Positions 33,886 to 42,187 of a stretch of DNA of 52,582 nt are shown here, piece after piece (positions within the stretch are counted from its first letter, which is position 1; the number at the start of each line of letters is the position of its first letter). The stretch is taken from positions 1-52,582 of the forward strand of contig JAQGHD010000027.1 of NCBI GenBank assembly GCA_028288965.1, given 5' to 3'. The DNA is from Candidatus Saccharimonadota bacterium. GTDB lineage: Bacteria; Patescibacteriota; Saccharimonadia; Saccharimonadales; JAQGHD01. A program made the position numbers and the translations under genes. The notes under the pieces were generated by a model. It did no database searches. It saw nothing but the letters and a program-made list of their open reading frames with translations, and was not told the DNA's origin.

Positions 33886-35763
33886 ATGAACGCACAGCAA
33901 ATTCGGCAGGCTTACTTAGAGTTTTACAAAAAACGCGGGCACAAAGTGATCCCGCGGGCCCGGATTGTGCCGGAAAACGACCCCACCACACTGTTTACCG
34001 GCTCTGGTATGCAGCCGCTGATTCCGTATTTACTGGGCCAAAAGCACCCCGACGGCACCCGCTTAACCGATTCTCAAACTTGCTTCCGGGCTGAGGATAT
34101 CGATGAAGTTGGCGATAACCGTCACACCACCTTTTTTGAGATGCTGGGCAACTGGAGTCTGGGCGATTATTTCAAACAAGAACAGCTGCCCTGGTTTTTT
34201 GAGTTTCTAACTGACGTGGTTGGTTTGGATCCCGAAAAGCTGTATGTGACGGTCTTTATTGGCGACTCCAAAAACAAGGTGCCCAAAGACACCGAGTCGG
34301 CCGAAATTTGGCAAAAACTGTTTACATCTAAGAACATAGAAGCCAAGGTGGTAGAAATTGGCAGTGAGGCCGATGGCTATAGCAAGGGCATGAACGACGG
34401 CCGGATTTTTTACTATGACGCCAGCAAAAACTGGTGGAGCCGGGCCGGCAAGCCGGAAAACATGCCAGCCGGTGAGCCCGGCGGCCCAGATAGTGAAGTA
34501 TTTTATGACTTTGGTACCCCACATGACACTGCCTGGGGCGAGCACTGTCACCCCAACTGTGATTGCGGCCGGTTCTTAGAAATTGGCAACTCCGTCTTTA
34601 TGCAGTACATCAAAACTGAGGACGGCGGCTTTAAAGAGCTGCCCCAAAAGAATGTGGATTTTGGCGGTGGCTTAGAACGCATTGCGGCGGCTGCCATGCA
34701 CAGCCCTGACGTTTTTAAGATTGATCTGCTGTGGCCCATTATCACTAAAATTCAGGAGCTATCTGGCAAGCAATACCAGGACAATGTCCAGTCCATGCGC
34801 ATCATTGCCGACCATATGCGCAGCGCCGTGTTTATGGCAGCTGATGGCGTGACGCCCAGCAATAAAACCCAAGGCTACATATTGCGCCGCTTGCTACGCC
34901 GGGCCATTCGCCAAGGGCACGAACTGGGTATAGAAAACGGCTTGTTCACGGCTATTGCGCCCCTAGTGATTGATATGTACCGCGAACCGTTCCCAGAAAC
35001 TACCAAACATGAAAAAACAGTGGTAGAAGTCCTAGAAAAAGAAGAAAAACTGTTCCGCCAAACCCTGCGCAAAGGCCTGCGGGAGTTTGAAAAACTGGCT
35101 AAGGCTAAACTAGACGGACGCACCATTTTTACTTTGTTTGATACCTACGGTTTTCCGCCGGAACTGAGCGTGGAAGAAGCCAAGAAACAAAAGATCCAGA
35201 TTCCGGATAACTGGCAGGATCAATTTAACGCGGAACTAGAAAAGCAGCGGGAGCGCTCCCGTAGTGCCACAGCTGGTATGTTTAAGGGCGGATTAGCCGA
35301 GCACTCCGAGCAAACTATTAAGTACCACACGGCGACGCACCTGATGTACAAGGCCCTGCGTTTAGTGCTGGGCGACCACGTGGAGCAGCGGGGCAGTAAC
35401 ATTACCAACGAGCGCCTACGTTTTGACTTTAACCACCCTAGTAAAATGACGCCGGAAGAGATCAAAAAGGTAGAAGATATTGTAAACGAGCAAATAGATA
35501 AAGACCTGCCGGTGACCTGGAAAGAAATGCCCACCAAAGAGGGCCTGGCCACTGGCGCCCGCGGTCACTTTGGTGAAAAATACGGTGAGACTGTCAAGGT
35601 TTACATCATGGGCCCAGAAGATAACCCGTACACCATGGAACTCTGCGGCGGCCCGCACGTGGAACACACTGGCACGCTTGGCGAAGGCGGCAAACGGTTT
35701 AAGATCATCAAAGAAGAATCCAGTGCCGCTGGTATTCGTCGCATTAAGGCCGTCTTGCAGTAA
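33886..35763 (+). CDS. alaS: Alanyl-tRNA synthetase, short form
   Basis: The class II catalytic domain is clear (RARIVPENDPTTLFTGSGMQPL, TFFEMLGNWSLGDYF, GGGLERIAAA). The editing domain has its zinc ligands HTATH (about 485) and CGGPH (about 585). The protein stops at 625 residues, directly after the editing domain (SSAAGIRRIKAVLQ), and lacks the DHHA1/C-Ala part that brings standard bacterial AlaRS to about 875. Short forms occur in reduced genomes. It is divergent from the unknown gene at 33314. Confidence 0.94.
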   Translation: MNAQQIRQAYLEFYKKRGHKVIPRARIVPENDPTTLFTGSGMQPLIPYLLGQKHPDGTRLTDSQTCFRAEDIDEVGDNRHTTFFEMLGNWSLGDYFKQEQLPWFFEFLTDVVGLDPEKLYVTVFIGDSKNKVPKDTESAEIWQKLFTSKNIEAKVVEIGSEADGYSKGMNDGRIFYYDASKNWWSRAGKPENMPAGEPGGPDSEVFYDFGTPHDTAWGEHCHPNCDCGRFLEIGNSVFMQYIKTEDGGFKELPQKNVDFGGGLERIAAAAMHSPDVFKIDLLWPIITKIQELSGKQYQDNVQSMRIIADHMRSAVFMAADGVTPSNKTQGYILRRLLRRAIRQGHELGIENGLFTAIAPLVIDMYREPFPETTKHEKTVVEVLEKEEKLFRQTLRKGLREFEKLAKAKLDGRTIFTLFDTYGFPPELSVEEAKKQKIQIPDNWQDQFNAELEKQRERSRSATAGMFKGGLAEHSEQTIKYHTATHLMYKALRLVLGDHVEQRGSNITNERLRFDFNHPSKMTPEEIKKVEDIVNEQIDKDLPVTWKEMPTKEGLATGARGHFGEKYGETVKVYIMGPEDNPYTMELCGGPHVEHTGTLGEGGKRFKIIKEESSAAGIRRIKAVLQ

Positions 35764-35796
35764 GTAAAAACTTATTAGACAATACGGTAATCAATT

Positions 35797-36141
35797 ATGA
35801 GATTTCGGAAAAGTACTCCACAACGAGAAGTTTTTGATCCACATCCGGCTGTAAATTTCAGTCAGGTATGTACCAGCGTAGCAGAGTCGTATGAACTCAA
35901 AGGTGACTACGAATGGGCAACAGCTATGAGAAAACTGGGGTTTAATCTACTTGTCGCCTACAAAGCAGGTGAATTTAACAAACTTACTGCTAATGAAACA
36001 ATGACAAAATTTGCGGCAGTTATATTCGATTCTGCCGTAGCTGTTGCGGAACTTCACCCGGAATGCGCAGATAAAATGACAGTATTAGCCGGGTCAGTGG
36101 AAGCGGTTGGTGTCGAAGAACTTCTTGCGCCAACTTTGTAG
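35797..36141 (+). CDS. Unknown 114-residue protein
   Basis: Not recognised. A predicted all-helical, soluble protein (ATAMRKLGFNLLVAYKAGEFNKLTANETMTKFAAVIFDSAVAVAELHPE). No signal peptide or membrane segment, two Cys only. It lies between alaS and the FtsA-like gene, without an obvious ribosome site; A/T-rich sequence just upstream could hold a -10 box. Confidence 0.5.
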   Translation: MRFRKSTPQREVFDPHPAVNFSQVCTSVAESYELKGDYEWATAMRKLGFNLLVAYKAGEFNKLTANETMTKFAAVIFDSAVAVAELHPECADKMTVLAGSVEAVGVEELLAPTL

Positions 36142-36146
36142 ACCGG

Positions 36147-36176
36147 TTGGGCATCGCCTTGCCGGAATGGTATAAT
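36147..36176 (+). promoter_or_regulatory. Promoter of the FtsA-like gene
   Basis: TTGGGC, 18 bp, TATAAT with TG one base upstream. The ATG is 11 bp after the -10 box. Confidence 0.6.
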
Positions 36177-36186
36177 TAAAGAAGTT

Positions 36187-37485
36187 ATGCTTGATAAAAT
36201 AAAGAATCTTGGCCAAGTTGCGGCCGCCAAAACTAAGTATCGGAAAAAGAATGGCGAGCACTATTTGGTGGCGCTAGATATTGGCACTGAAAACGTTAAA
36301 GCTTTGATTGGCCGGATAGTTGAAGATGGCATAGAGATTGTGGGGGCCGGCCGGGCCCACCAAGAGTTAAGTGATATGCAAGCCGGGGCGATTGCCGACA
36401 TCGCCGCCGTGGTTGGTAATTGTGACAAGGCTCTGGCCGCCGCCGAACAGCAGGCCGGTATTAGTGCCAGGACAGCGGTAATTGGTATTGCTGGAGAGTT
36501 GGTCAAAGGCACCACTACAACCGTGCGCGCTCAGCGTAAAGACCCTGAAAAAGCCCTCGATACTGATGAAGTAGAACGGATTGTTAACGCTGTACAACAA
36601 CGGGCCCAAGCTCGAGCCAAACAAGAACTTATTTGGGAGCTGGGTGGCAAAGAAGTTGATGTGCGTTTAGTTAACAGTGCTGTGGTGAACATGAACATCG
36701 ACGGCTACACGGTCAGTAATCCGATTGGCTTTCAGGGTAAAGAAGTTCAAATCGAACTGTATACCGCTTACGCGCCGCTGATTCACATTGGCGCTCTAGA
36801 GCGCACCGCTAAAGAACTCGACCTGGATTTGTTAGCCGTCGCCGCCGAACCATTTGCCGTTGCTCGATCGGTGATCGGCAATGACCCCAACGCCAGCATG
36901 AGCGCTATATTAATGGATGTGGGTGGCGGTACAACGGACATTGCGGTTATTAACGATGGTGGCGTTCAGGGTACTAAGATGTTTGGCATTGGCGGCCGGG
37001 CTTTTACTAAATCTGTCGAGCGCGATCTTGGTGTGGAGTTTACTCAAGCAGAAGAGTTTAAATTAGGTTTATCAGATAATCATACGCCGCGGGCAAAAGT
37101 TCCGGCTGTAGAAGCGGCCCTTAAAAAGACCCTCGATGTCTGGACCAGCGGCGTGGAACTGGCCCTGGCTGAATTTACCAAGCTTGATCACTTGCCGCAT
37201 CAGTTGCTGCTTTGCGGCGGCGGTTCAAGCCTGGACATGCTTATGGAAAAACTAGAAGAAAGCAAGTGGTACGCCAGCTTACCGTTCACCAAGCGCCCGG
37301 TTGTTAAGCATATTCAGCCCAAGCAAGTGGTCGGTATTATTGACAAAAGCGGGCAGGTTGCCGATCATACATTCATAACCGCAATGGGTCTATTACGAGT
37401 CGGCTTAGACACGCTTATGCAAGATAGCCAAACGGCGGCCACCGGTACCATCAAAGAAAGATTGAACAGGATACTCAAAGTTTAA
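36187..37485 (+). CDS. FtsA-like actin-family ATPase
   Basis: The actin-fold nucleotide motifs are present: YLVALDIGTENVKALIG (phosphate 1, about 26-42), AILMDVGGGTTDIAVINDGG (phosphate 2, about 238-257) and LLLCGGGSSLDML (adenosine). FtsA proteins tether FtsZ to the membrane; the C-terminal IKERLNRILKV could act as a short amphipathic membrane helix. PilM, the related pilus protein, is an alternative, but the insert after the first motif (IVGAGRAHQELSDMQAGAIADI) fits FtsA better. The next gene begins 16 bp downstream and encodes a membrane protein often paired with such actins in CPR genomes. Confidence 0.7.
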   Translation: MLDKIKNLGQVAAAKTKYRKKNGEHYLVALDIGTENVKALIGRIVEDGIEIVGAGRAHQELSDMQAGAIADIAAVVGNCDKALAAAEQQAGISARTAVIGIAGELVKGTTTTVRAQRKDPEKALDTDEVERIVNAVQQRAQARAKQELIWELGGKEVDVRLVNSAVVNMNIDGYTVSNPIGFQGKEVQIELYTAYAPLIHIGALERTAKELDLDLLAVAAEPFAVARSVIGNDPNASMSAILMDVGGGTTDIAVINDGGVQGTKMFGIGGRAFTKSVERDLGVEFTQAEEFKLGLSDNHTPRAKVPAVEAALKKTLDVWTSGVELALAEFTKLDHLPHQLLLCGGGSSLDMLMEKLEESKWYASLPFTKRPVVKHIQPKQVVGIIDKSGQVADHTFITAMGLLRVGLDTLMQDSQTAATGTIKERLNRILKV

Positions 37486-37501
37486 TGAACTCATTTCTAT
37501 T

Positions 37502-39184
37502 ATGACTGCAGCTCAAAAAGATACTATTTATATAGATGTAGACGACGAGATTACAACGATTGTTGAGAAAGTTAGTAGCAGCGATCACAAGATTCTCGCT
37601 CTGGTACTGCCCAAACGTGCCGCCATGCTCCAAAGCATTGTCAATATGAAATTACTGAAGCGCACCGCTGACTCCGAGCATAAAAAAGTGGTTCTGATCA
37701 CCTCAGAAGCCGGGCTTATTCCACTCGCTGGAGCTGTGGGACTGTATGTGGCAAAAAATCTCCAAAGTAAGCCCTTGGTGCCCAGTGGTCCCAGTATTTC
37801 AGATAAGATTGAGACAATTGCTGCTGAGGAGCCAGAACTCGATGCCTCAACTGATGATGCTCCGCTCGATCCTAAACGCAGTGTGGGTGATTTAGCTGGT
37901 TTGTCAGCCGCAGATGCCGCGGATGATGAGGTTATTGAGATTGACGATCAGCCAGATGAAGCCGAGGCCACAATCCCAAAGTCCAAAAAATCAAAGACTA
38001 AGAAGCCAAAAGTGCCCAACTTTAATCAGTTTCGCCTGCGGCTTATCTTGGGCATAGCGGCCTTTATTATTTTAGTTGTGGGCTGGTACCTTGCCTTTTT
38101 TGTTATGCCTAAAGCCCACATAGTCCTTCAAACCAACACCAGTAATGTCAACAGCAGTCTGTCTTTTACGGCGAGCCCTACCGCGACCGCTTTAGATGAA
38201 ACTAAACTCATTTTGCCAGCCAAACTCGATCAACTCAAAAAAGATAACAGCCAAAAAGCCACTGCCACCGGCCAAAAAGACGTTGGCACTAAGGCTACCG
38301 GGACAGCTACCTTTGCGACCCAAACAAATTGCGTGACTCCAGTAGGAACTGTTCCGTCTGGAACGACTATTTCGGCGACTAATTTAAGCTTTGTAACTCA
38401 AGAAACGGCTAGTTTTAGTCCATCTGGGTTTCAGGGTGGTAAATGTGTCTTTACGAGCGGAGCTGTGCCGGTAGTTGCCCAGAATGCGGGCGAAAAATAT
38501 AATCTTGGCACTCAAAGCTATACAGTAAATGGTTATTCAAGCATTAGTGGGACTGGTAGTGATATGACAGGTGGAACCAGTAAAGTAGTCACTGTAGTAA
38601 GCCAGCAAGATATCGATAGCGCCAAGCAAAAGATTGTCGATCAAGGTAACTCTGGGGCCATGCAAGATCTGAAAAACACGCTCAAAACCGAGGGCTATAT
38701 GAGCATAGAAGATAGCTTTACCTCCAGCGATCCGGCAGTGACGGCTACGCCAAAAGTTGGCGAGCAAGCTGCTGAAGTTACCGTTACAGCTACCACTACC
38801 TATACGCTACTCGGAATTAAGCAGGCTGACCTCAAGAAAATCATCGATAACGACGCTAAGAAACAGATTGATAGCAGTAAACAGACCATCCTTGATGAAG
38901 GACTGAGTGCGGCCGTGATTCAGGTGCAGGATAAAAAGGGTGCCGATACTAAATTGTCGGTGCAGACCGTTGTGGTGGCCGGGCCCGAACTTAATGCTGA
39001 TGTTGTGCGCAAATCCGTGGCTGGCAAGAAAAAAGGTGATGCTAAGGCAACTCTAGAAGCACGTCCGGGTATCAAGCAGGCAACAGTTACTTATAGCCCA
39101 TTCTGGGTGAGTAAGACACCGAAGAAAACCAGTAAAATAAGCGTCATTTTTGAGCAATCAAGTACCAATGCCACCAAAAAGTAA
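37502..39184 (+). CDS. Large single-pass membrane protein, baseplate-J-like
   Basis: The N-terminal cytoplasmic domain (about 8-95) resembles a nucleotide-fold region common to CPR membrane proteins (IYIDVDDEITTIVEKV, ALVLPKRAAMLQSIVNMKLLK, KVVLITSEAGLIPLAGAVGLYV). It is followed by an acidic and then a Lys-rich linker and one transmembrane helix (about 180-200). The extracellular part (about 205-550) contains TGTATFATQTNCVTPVGTVP and GEKYNLGTQSYTVNGYSSIS, the pattern of baseplate-J-like beta domains in other CPR proteins. A role in envelope or pilus-like assembly with the FtsA-like actin is inferred. It overlaps ruvX. Confidence 0.6.
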   Translation: MTAAQKDTIYIDVDDEITTIVEKVSSSDHKILALVLPKRAAMLQSIVNMKLLKRTADSEHKKVVLITSEAGLIPLAGAVGLYVAKNLQSKPLVPSGPSISDKIETIAAEEPELDASTDDAPLDPKRSVGDLAGLSAADAADDEVIEIDDQPDEAEATIPKSKKSKTKKPKVPNFNQFRLRLILGIAAFIILVVGWYLAFFVMPKAHIVLQTNTSNVNSSLSFTASPTATALDETKLILPAKLDQLKKDNSQKATATGQKDVGTKATGTATFATQTNCVTPVGTVPSGTTISATNLSFVTQETASFSPSGFQGGKCVFTSGAVPVVAQNAGEKYNLGTQSYTVNGYSSISGTGSDMTGGTSKVVTVVSQQDIDSAKQKIVDQGNSGAMQDLKNTLKTEGYMSIEDSFTSSDPAVTATPKVGEQAAEVTVTATTTYTLLGIKQADLKKIIDNDAKKQIDSSKQTILDEGLSAAVIQVQDKKGADTKLSVQTVVVAGPELNADVVRKSVAGKKKGDAKATLEARPGIKQATVTYSPFWVSKTPKKTSKISVIFEQSSTNATKK

Positions 39185-39593
39185 TGTGAGTTCATCCATC
39201 ATTGCCCTAGACGTCGGTGAACGACGGATTGGGGTGGCGCGAGCCTCGCTCATTGCTAGGTTACCTGAGCCTCTGACTACACTTGAGCGGGGTGAAAGCA
39301 GCCTGCAAGATATTAAACGTTTGGTTGATGAGCAAGCTGCCGAGGCAGTAGTGGTGGGCTTGCCGCGTGGCTTGCAAGGGCAGGATACTCAACAGACCAT
39401 GACCACTCAGGCATTTATAGCTATGCTGATTGCTACCTTAGCAGTTCCCGTCCATACACAGGATGAGGCAGTAACTTCTGTAAAAGCTGAGGCTGAACTG
39501 GTTGGGCGCAAAGTGCCGTATAATAAAGGGGATGTGGATGCCCTGGCTGCCACGTATATTTTGGAAGATTATCTAAGCACACATCACTCATAA
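39168..39593 (+). CDS. ruvX: YqgF/RuvX family nuclease (pre-16S rRNA processing)
   Basis: An RNase H-like fold with IIALDVGERRIGVARAS at the N-terminus, AVVVGLPRGLQG in the middle and a C-terminal DVDALAATYILEDYL carrying the last acidic ligand. The length of about 142 is standard. ATG 39168 is chosen over TTG 39150; GTG 39186 is also possible. It overlaps the previous gene by 17 bp and is 3 bp from mltG, so the three are probably one transcript. Confidence 0.88.
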   Translation: MPPKSNVSSSIIALDVGERRIGVARASLIARLPEPLTTLERGESSLQDIKRLVDEQAAEAVVVGLPRGLQGQDTQQTMTTQAFIAMLIATLAVPVHTQDEAVTSVKAEAELVGRKVPYNKGDVDALAATYILEDYLSTHHS

Positions 39594-39596
39594 ATT

Positions 39597-40649
39597 ATGG
39601 AAGTAAAGAATATTATGCAGCGCCATGCCAAGTGGCAAAAAATCTTTGTCGGGACTCTAGCGACTGTACTTATTCTGGGTATTGGCAGTATTTTAGTGGT
39701 CAGAAAGGTGTATCACCAGAACTTGCAACCAGCTAGCGCCTCACAACATTCGCGCATTGTCAGCGTGCCGCTTGGTTCATCGCCACACACTATTGCAGTC
39801 TTGCTGCAGCAAAAGGGGATTATCCGCAGTAGTTGGGCCTTTGAGTGGTATATCCGTAGCCACGAAGTCCAAGATCAACTCAAGGCTGGCAGTTATGAAT
39901 TGCGGCCCAGCCAGGCCGTGGCCGATATCGTCAACGTTTTGACCAACGGCAAGATCGCCACTAACTTAGTTACCATTTTGCCGGCCCAGCGAATTGATCA
40001 AATTCAGAGGTCTCTGGTAAACGCTGGTTTTTCAGAAGCCGACGTCACTGCCGCCCTCAACCCAGCCAATTATCCAGATCATCCGGCCTTGGTTGATAAA
40101 CCTGCCGGTGCTAGCTTAGAAGGTTATTTATATCCCGAATCTTTCCAGAAAACTGCTGCCACCAGCCCCAAAGAAATTGTGCATAAAAGCTTAGACGAAA
40201 TGCAAAAGCGCTTGACTCCGGATATTCGCAATGCTTTTACCAGGAACGGTTTATCAGTTCATCAAGGCATTATTCTGGCCTCAATTGTCGAGCAAGAAGT
40301 CTCCACGACCGGTGACCGCGGCCGAGTCGCCCAAGTATTTTATAGCCGGATGCGTCAAAACATGCCGCTCCAGTCTGATGTGACGGCCTTTTATGGTGCA
40401 CATGTCAATGGCCAACCCAACTCCACTAGTTATGACTCACCGTATAACACCTATTTGCATCCAGGTCTTCCAGCCGGCCCCATAAGTAATGTCAGCCAAA
40501 GTTCACTACAAGCGGTGGCCTTTCCGGCTGCCACCGATTTCTTATACTTTGTAGCCGGTGATGATGGTGTCACGCACTTCTCACATACCCAAGCCGAGCA
40601 CGAGGCTCTGGTCAAGCAATACTGCCACAAACTCTGTAGCGGCCAGTAA
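39597..40649 (+). CDS. mltG: Endolytic murein transglycosylase MltG
   Basis: It cuts nascent glycan strands at the membrane. One N-terminal transmembrane helix (about 16-36), a LysM-like segment, then the YceG domain: LEGYLYPESFQ, ASIVEQEVS with the catalytic Glu, PLQSDVTAFYG and SPYNTYLHPGLPAGPISNV. Length is typical. Its stop codon lies in a short hairpin (40647-40667). Confidence 0.93.
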   Translation: MEVKNIMQRHAKWQKIFVGTLATVLILGIGSILVVRKVYHQNLQPASASQHSRIVSVPLGSSPHTIAVLLQQKGIIRSSWAFEWYIRSHEVQDQLKAGSYELRPSQAVADIVNVLTNGKIATNLVTILPAQRIDQIQRSLVNAGFSEADVTAALNPANYPDHPALVDKPAGASLEGYLYPESFQKTAATSPKEIVHKSLDEMQKRLTPDIRNAFTRNGLSVHQGIILASIVEQEVSTTGDRGRVAQVFYSRMRQNMPLQSDVTAFYGAHVNGQPNSTSYDSPYNTYLHPGLPAGPISNVSQSSLQAVAFPAATDFLYFVAGDDGVTHFSHTQAEHEALVKQYCHKLCSGQ

Positions 40650-40667
40650 CAGGGGTTACCTCTGTTA
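40647..40667 (+). terminator. Short hairpin at the mltG stop codon
   Basis: TAACAG-GGGTTACCT-CTGTTA, with possible extra pairing inside the loop. No U-tract. Confidence 0.35.
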
Positions 40668-40669
40668 TG

Positions 40670-40719
40670 ACGGGTTGTTTTGGGTAGGGGTGGGTGGTAA
40701 AATGTGGATTGCAACCCGT
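40670..40719 (+). promoter_or_regulatory. G-quadruplex motif inside a hairpin
   Basis: GGG-N7-GGG-N2-GGGG-N1-GGG (40672-40694, plus strand) satisfies the canonical G4 rule. The first G-run is also part of ACGGGTTG (40670-40677), which pairs with CAACCCGT (40712-40719). The two structures are therefore mutually exclusive. It lies between mltG and the LysM-CHAP gene, before a possible TTGTGA, 17 bp, TTAGAT promoter. Confidence 0.45.
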
Positions 40720-40877
40720 TGTTATTTTGCGGCTTCAACAGGTTGTGACCTCAGGGAGCAGTCTATTAGATAGTTAGGCAAGATTGGTCGACTTTCTTGC
40801 GAGATATAAATGTAATTAATTGCTTCCCTTGTTTGTGTTCAAAAACACACGGAGTAGATATTCGTACCCAAACTCAA

Positions 40878-42005
40878 GTGCTTGATCGAACTGATCCTTC
40901 CAGATTGAGCACCATTCAAGCAAGTTCAATTTATAAGCGTACATTCGGGCGCCTGTACAAACGCTCCCGACGACGACTTGTTCGTTACGGTATTTTAACT
41001 GCCAACTTGGTGGTTGTAGCTGTGGTGATTGGCTTTGTCGTCAATACTCCCAGCAGTTCGCCAACGGCCAGCAAGAGTCCATTAGCTTTAACGGCGCCTG
41101 CTGAAGCGGCTGCTAGCCCGGTGGATCAAATCTCCTCAGCTGATATTGCTGTAAACGTGGCCCGTATGGCTCGATTAGATGAGGCTACGTCTGTAGCCAA
41201 CAAAGCCGATACGGTTAATGCCCAATTGGCTATTGCCCCAGCCGAGAGCAGTATTCTGGCCAAGCCAGAAATTATTACTACCAGCCTTAAATCGCGGAAA
41301 GATATTAAGCATTATGTAACTGTGGCTGGCGACACGGTGAGTAGCTTGGCCACCAAGTTTGGTATCACCTCCGATACTATTCGTTGGTCAAATGGTTTGT
41401 CTGGCGACACCATACAGGCCGGCAAGGACATTCTTATTTCGCCCATTAACGGGGTGGTCTACTTAGTAAAACCAGGCGATACTGCCGATAGCGTAGCTGC
41501 CAAGTATCATGCTGACAAAGCCCATCTGGTAGCTTTTAATGACGTTGAGCTATCTGGCTTGCCGGTTGGCGAACTTGTTGTGGTTCCGAATGGTGTGCAA
41601 GTTACTACCACAGCTCGGGCTTCCAGTTTTAGTGGTAGTGGGGGCTTTGCCTGGGGCGGTTTTTCCCCGGTCTACGGTGGCAACGGTTATGATTATGGCT
41701 ACTGCACCTGGTGGGCCGCTGTTCGGCGGGCTCAAATTGGGCGCCCCGTTCCCAGCAACTTAGGTAATGCCAGTACCTGGAAGGTACTGTCTCAGCGTGC
41801 CGGACTTGGTGTTGGCACCAAACCAGCCGCCGGTGCAATTATCTGGTATCCACCTCGTGATTTTTACGGTCACGTGGGCTTTGTTGAATCAGTTGATCCC
41901 GATGGCACTGTTCATACTTCAGAAATGAATGTTAATGGTTGGGCCCGAGTTAGTTATCGAACCATCGGCCCCGCCGAAGCCGGCAACTACTGGTACATTT
42001 ATTAG
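40878..42005 (+). CDS. LysM-CHAP peptidoglycan hydrolase
   Basis: A basic N-terminal region and a transmembrane helix are followed by an Ala/Ser-rich linker, two LysM modules (HYVTVAGDTVSSLATKFGIT and YLVKPGDTADSVAAKYHA) and a C-terminal CHAP domain. The CHAP domain shows its catalytic Cys and His in YGYCTWWAAVRRA and YGHVGFVESVD, ending with the usual W(A)R..YR..G. It probably cleaves peptide bonds in peptidoglycan. The frame is open to TTG 40797, but the extra residues (INCFPCLCSKTHG) look unlike the rest, so GTG 40878 is preferred. An enzyme of this kind could serve division or attack on a host cell wall. Confidence 0.82.
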   Translation: MLDRTDPSRLSTIQASSIYKRTFGRLYKRSRRRLVRYGILTANLVVVAVVIGFVVNTPSSSPTASKSPLALTAPAEAAASPVDQISSADIAVNVARMARLDEATSVANKADTVNAQLAIAPAESSILAKPEIITTSLKSRKDIKHYVTVAGDTVSSLATKFGITSDTIRWSNGLSGDTIQAGKDILISPINGVVYLVKPGDTADSVAAKYHADKAHLVAFNDVELSGLPVGELVVVPNGVQVTTTARASSFSGSGGFAWGGFSPVYGGNGYDYGYCTWWAAVRRAQIGRPVPSNLGNASTWKVLSQRAGLGVGTKPAAGAIIWYPPRDFYGHVGFVESVDPDGTVHTSEMNVNGWARVSYRTIGPAEAGNYWYIY

Positions 42006-42008
42006 CCT

Positions 42009-42146
42009 CTAACTCGCATCTTGTTTGTAAGAACTTGGCCGAAGTGGAGCCGGGTCGGTAGATCTGCGGAGATGCTACTCTTTGGAGCAGCTCAGGCAGG
42101 CTACCGTCCGCGCGTGAACGGTTCTTACAGGCAAGATGCGAGTTAG
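42009..42146. terminator. Very long hairpin between the LysM-CHAP gene and obgE
   Basis: CTAACTCGCATCTTG (42009-42023) and GTAAGAAC (42027-42034) pair with 42132-42146 and 42121-42128: 23 bp with one small internal loop. The interior can fold on as GGTAG/CTACC, CTGC/GCAG and GCT-CTC/GAG-AGC, giving a rod of about 138 nt. It starts 3 bp after the stop codon. An independent small RNA cannot be excluded. Confidence 0.6.
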
Positions 42147-42172
42147 CGGTAGCCTTTCACCTCTGTTTGCGG

Positions 42173-42178
42173 TAGACT
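42173..42178 (+). promoter_or_regulatory. -10 box of obgE
   Basis: TAGACT, 9 bp before the ATG; no clear -35 box. Confidence 0.35.
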
Positions 42179-42187
42179 AGTGTTGTA

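Noticed and set aside
40797-40877. N-terminal extension of the LysM-CHAP protein from TTG 40797.
   Set aside because: The added residues are Cys-rich and unlike the basic start of the protein. TTG lies in a GCAAGA/TCTTGC hairpin without a ribosome site. It is not fully excluded.
42035-42120. Interior of the long hairpin as a signal recognition particle (4.5S) RNA, because GGAGCAGCTCAGGCAG resembles the 3' side of the SRP helix 8.
   Set aside because: The 5' half lacks the nearly universal GGTC/AGG partner strand and GGAA-type tetraloop context, and the outer arms look like the other operon-end hairpins.
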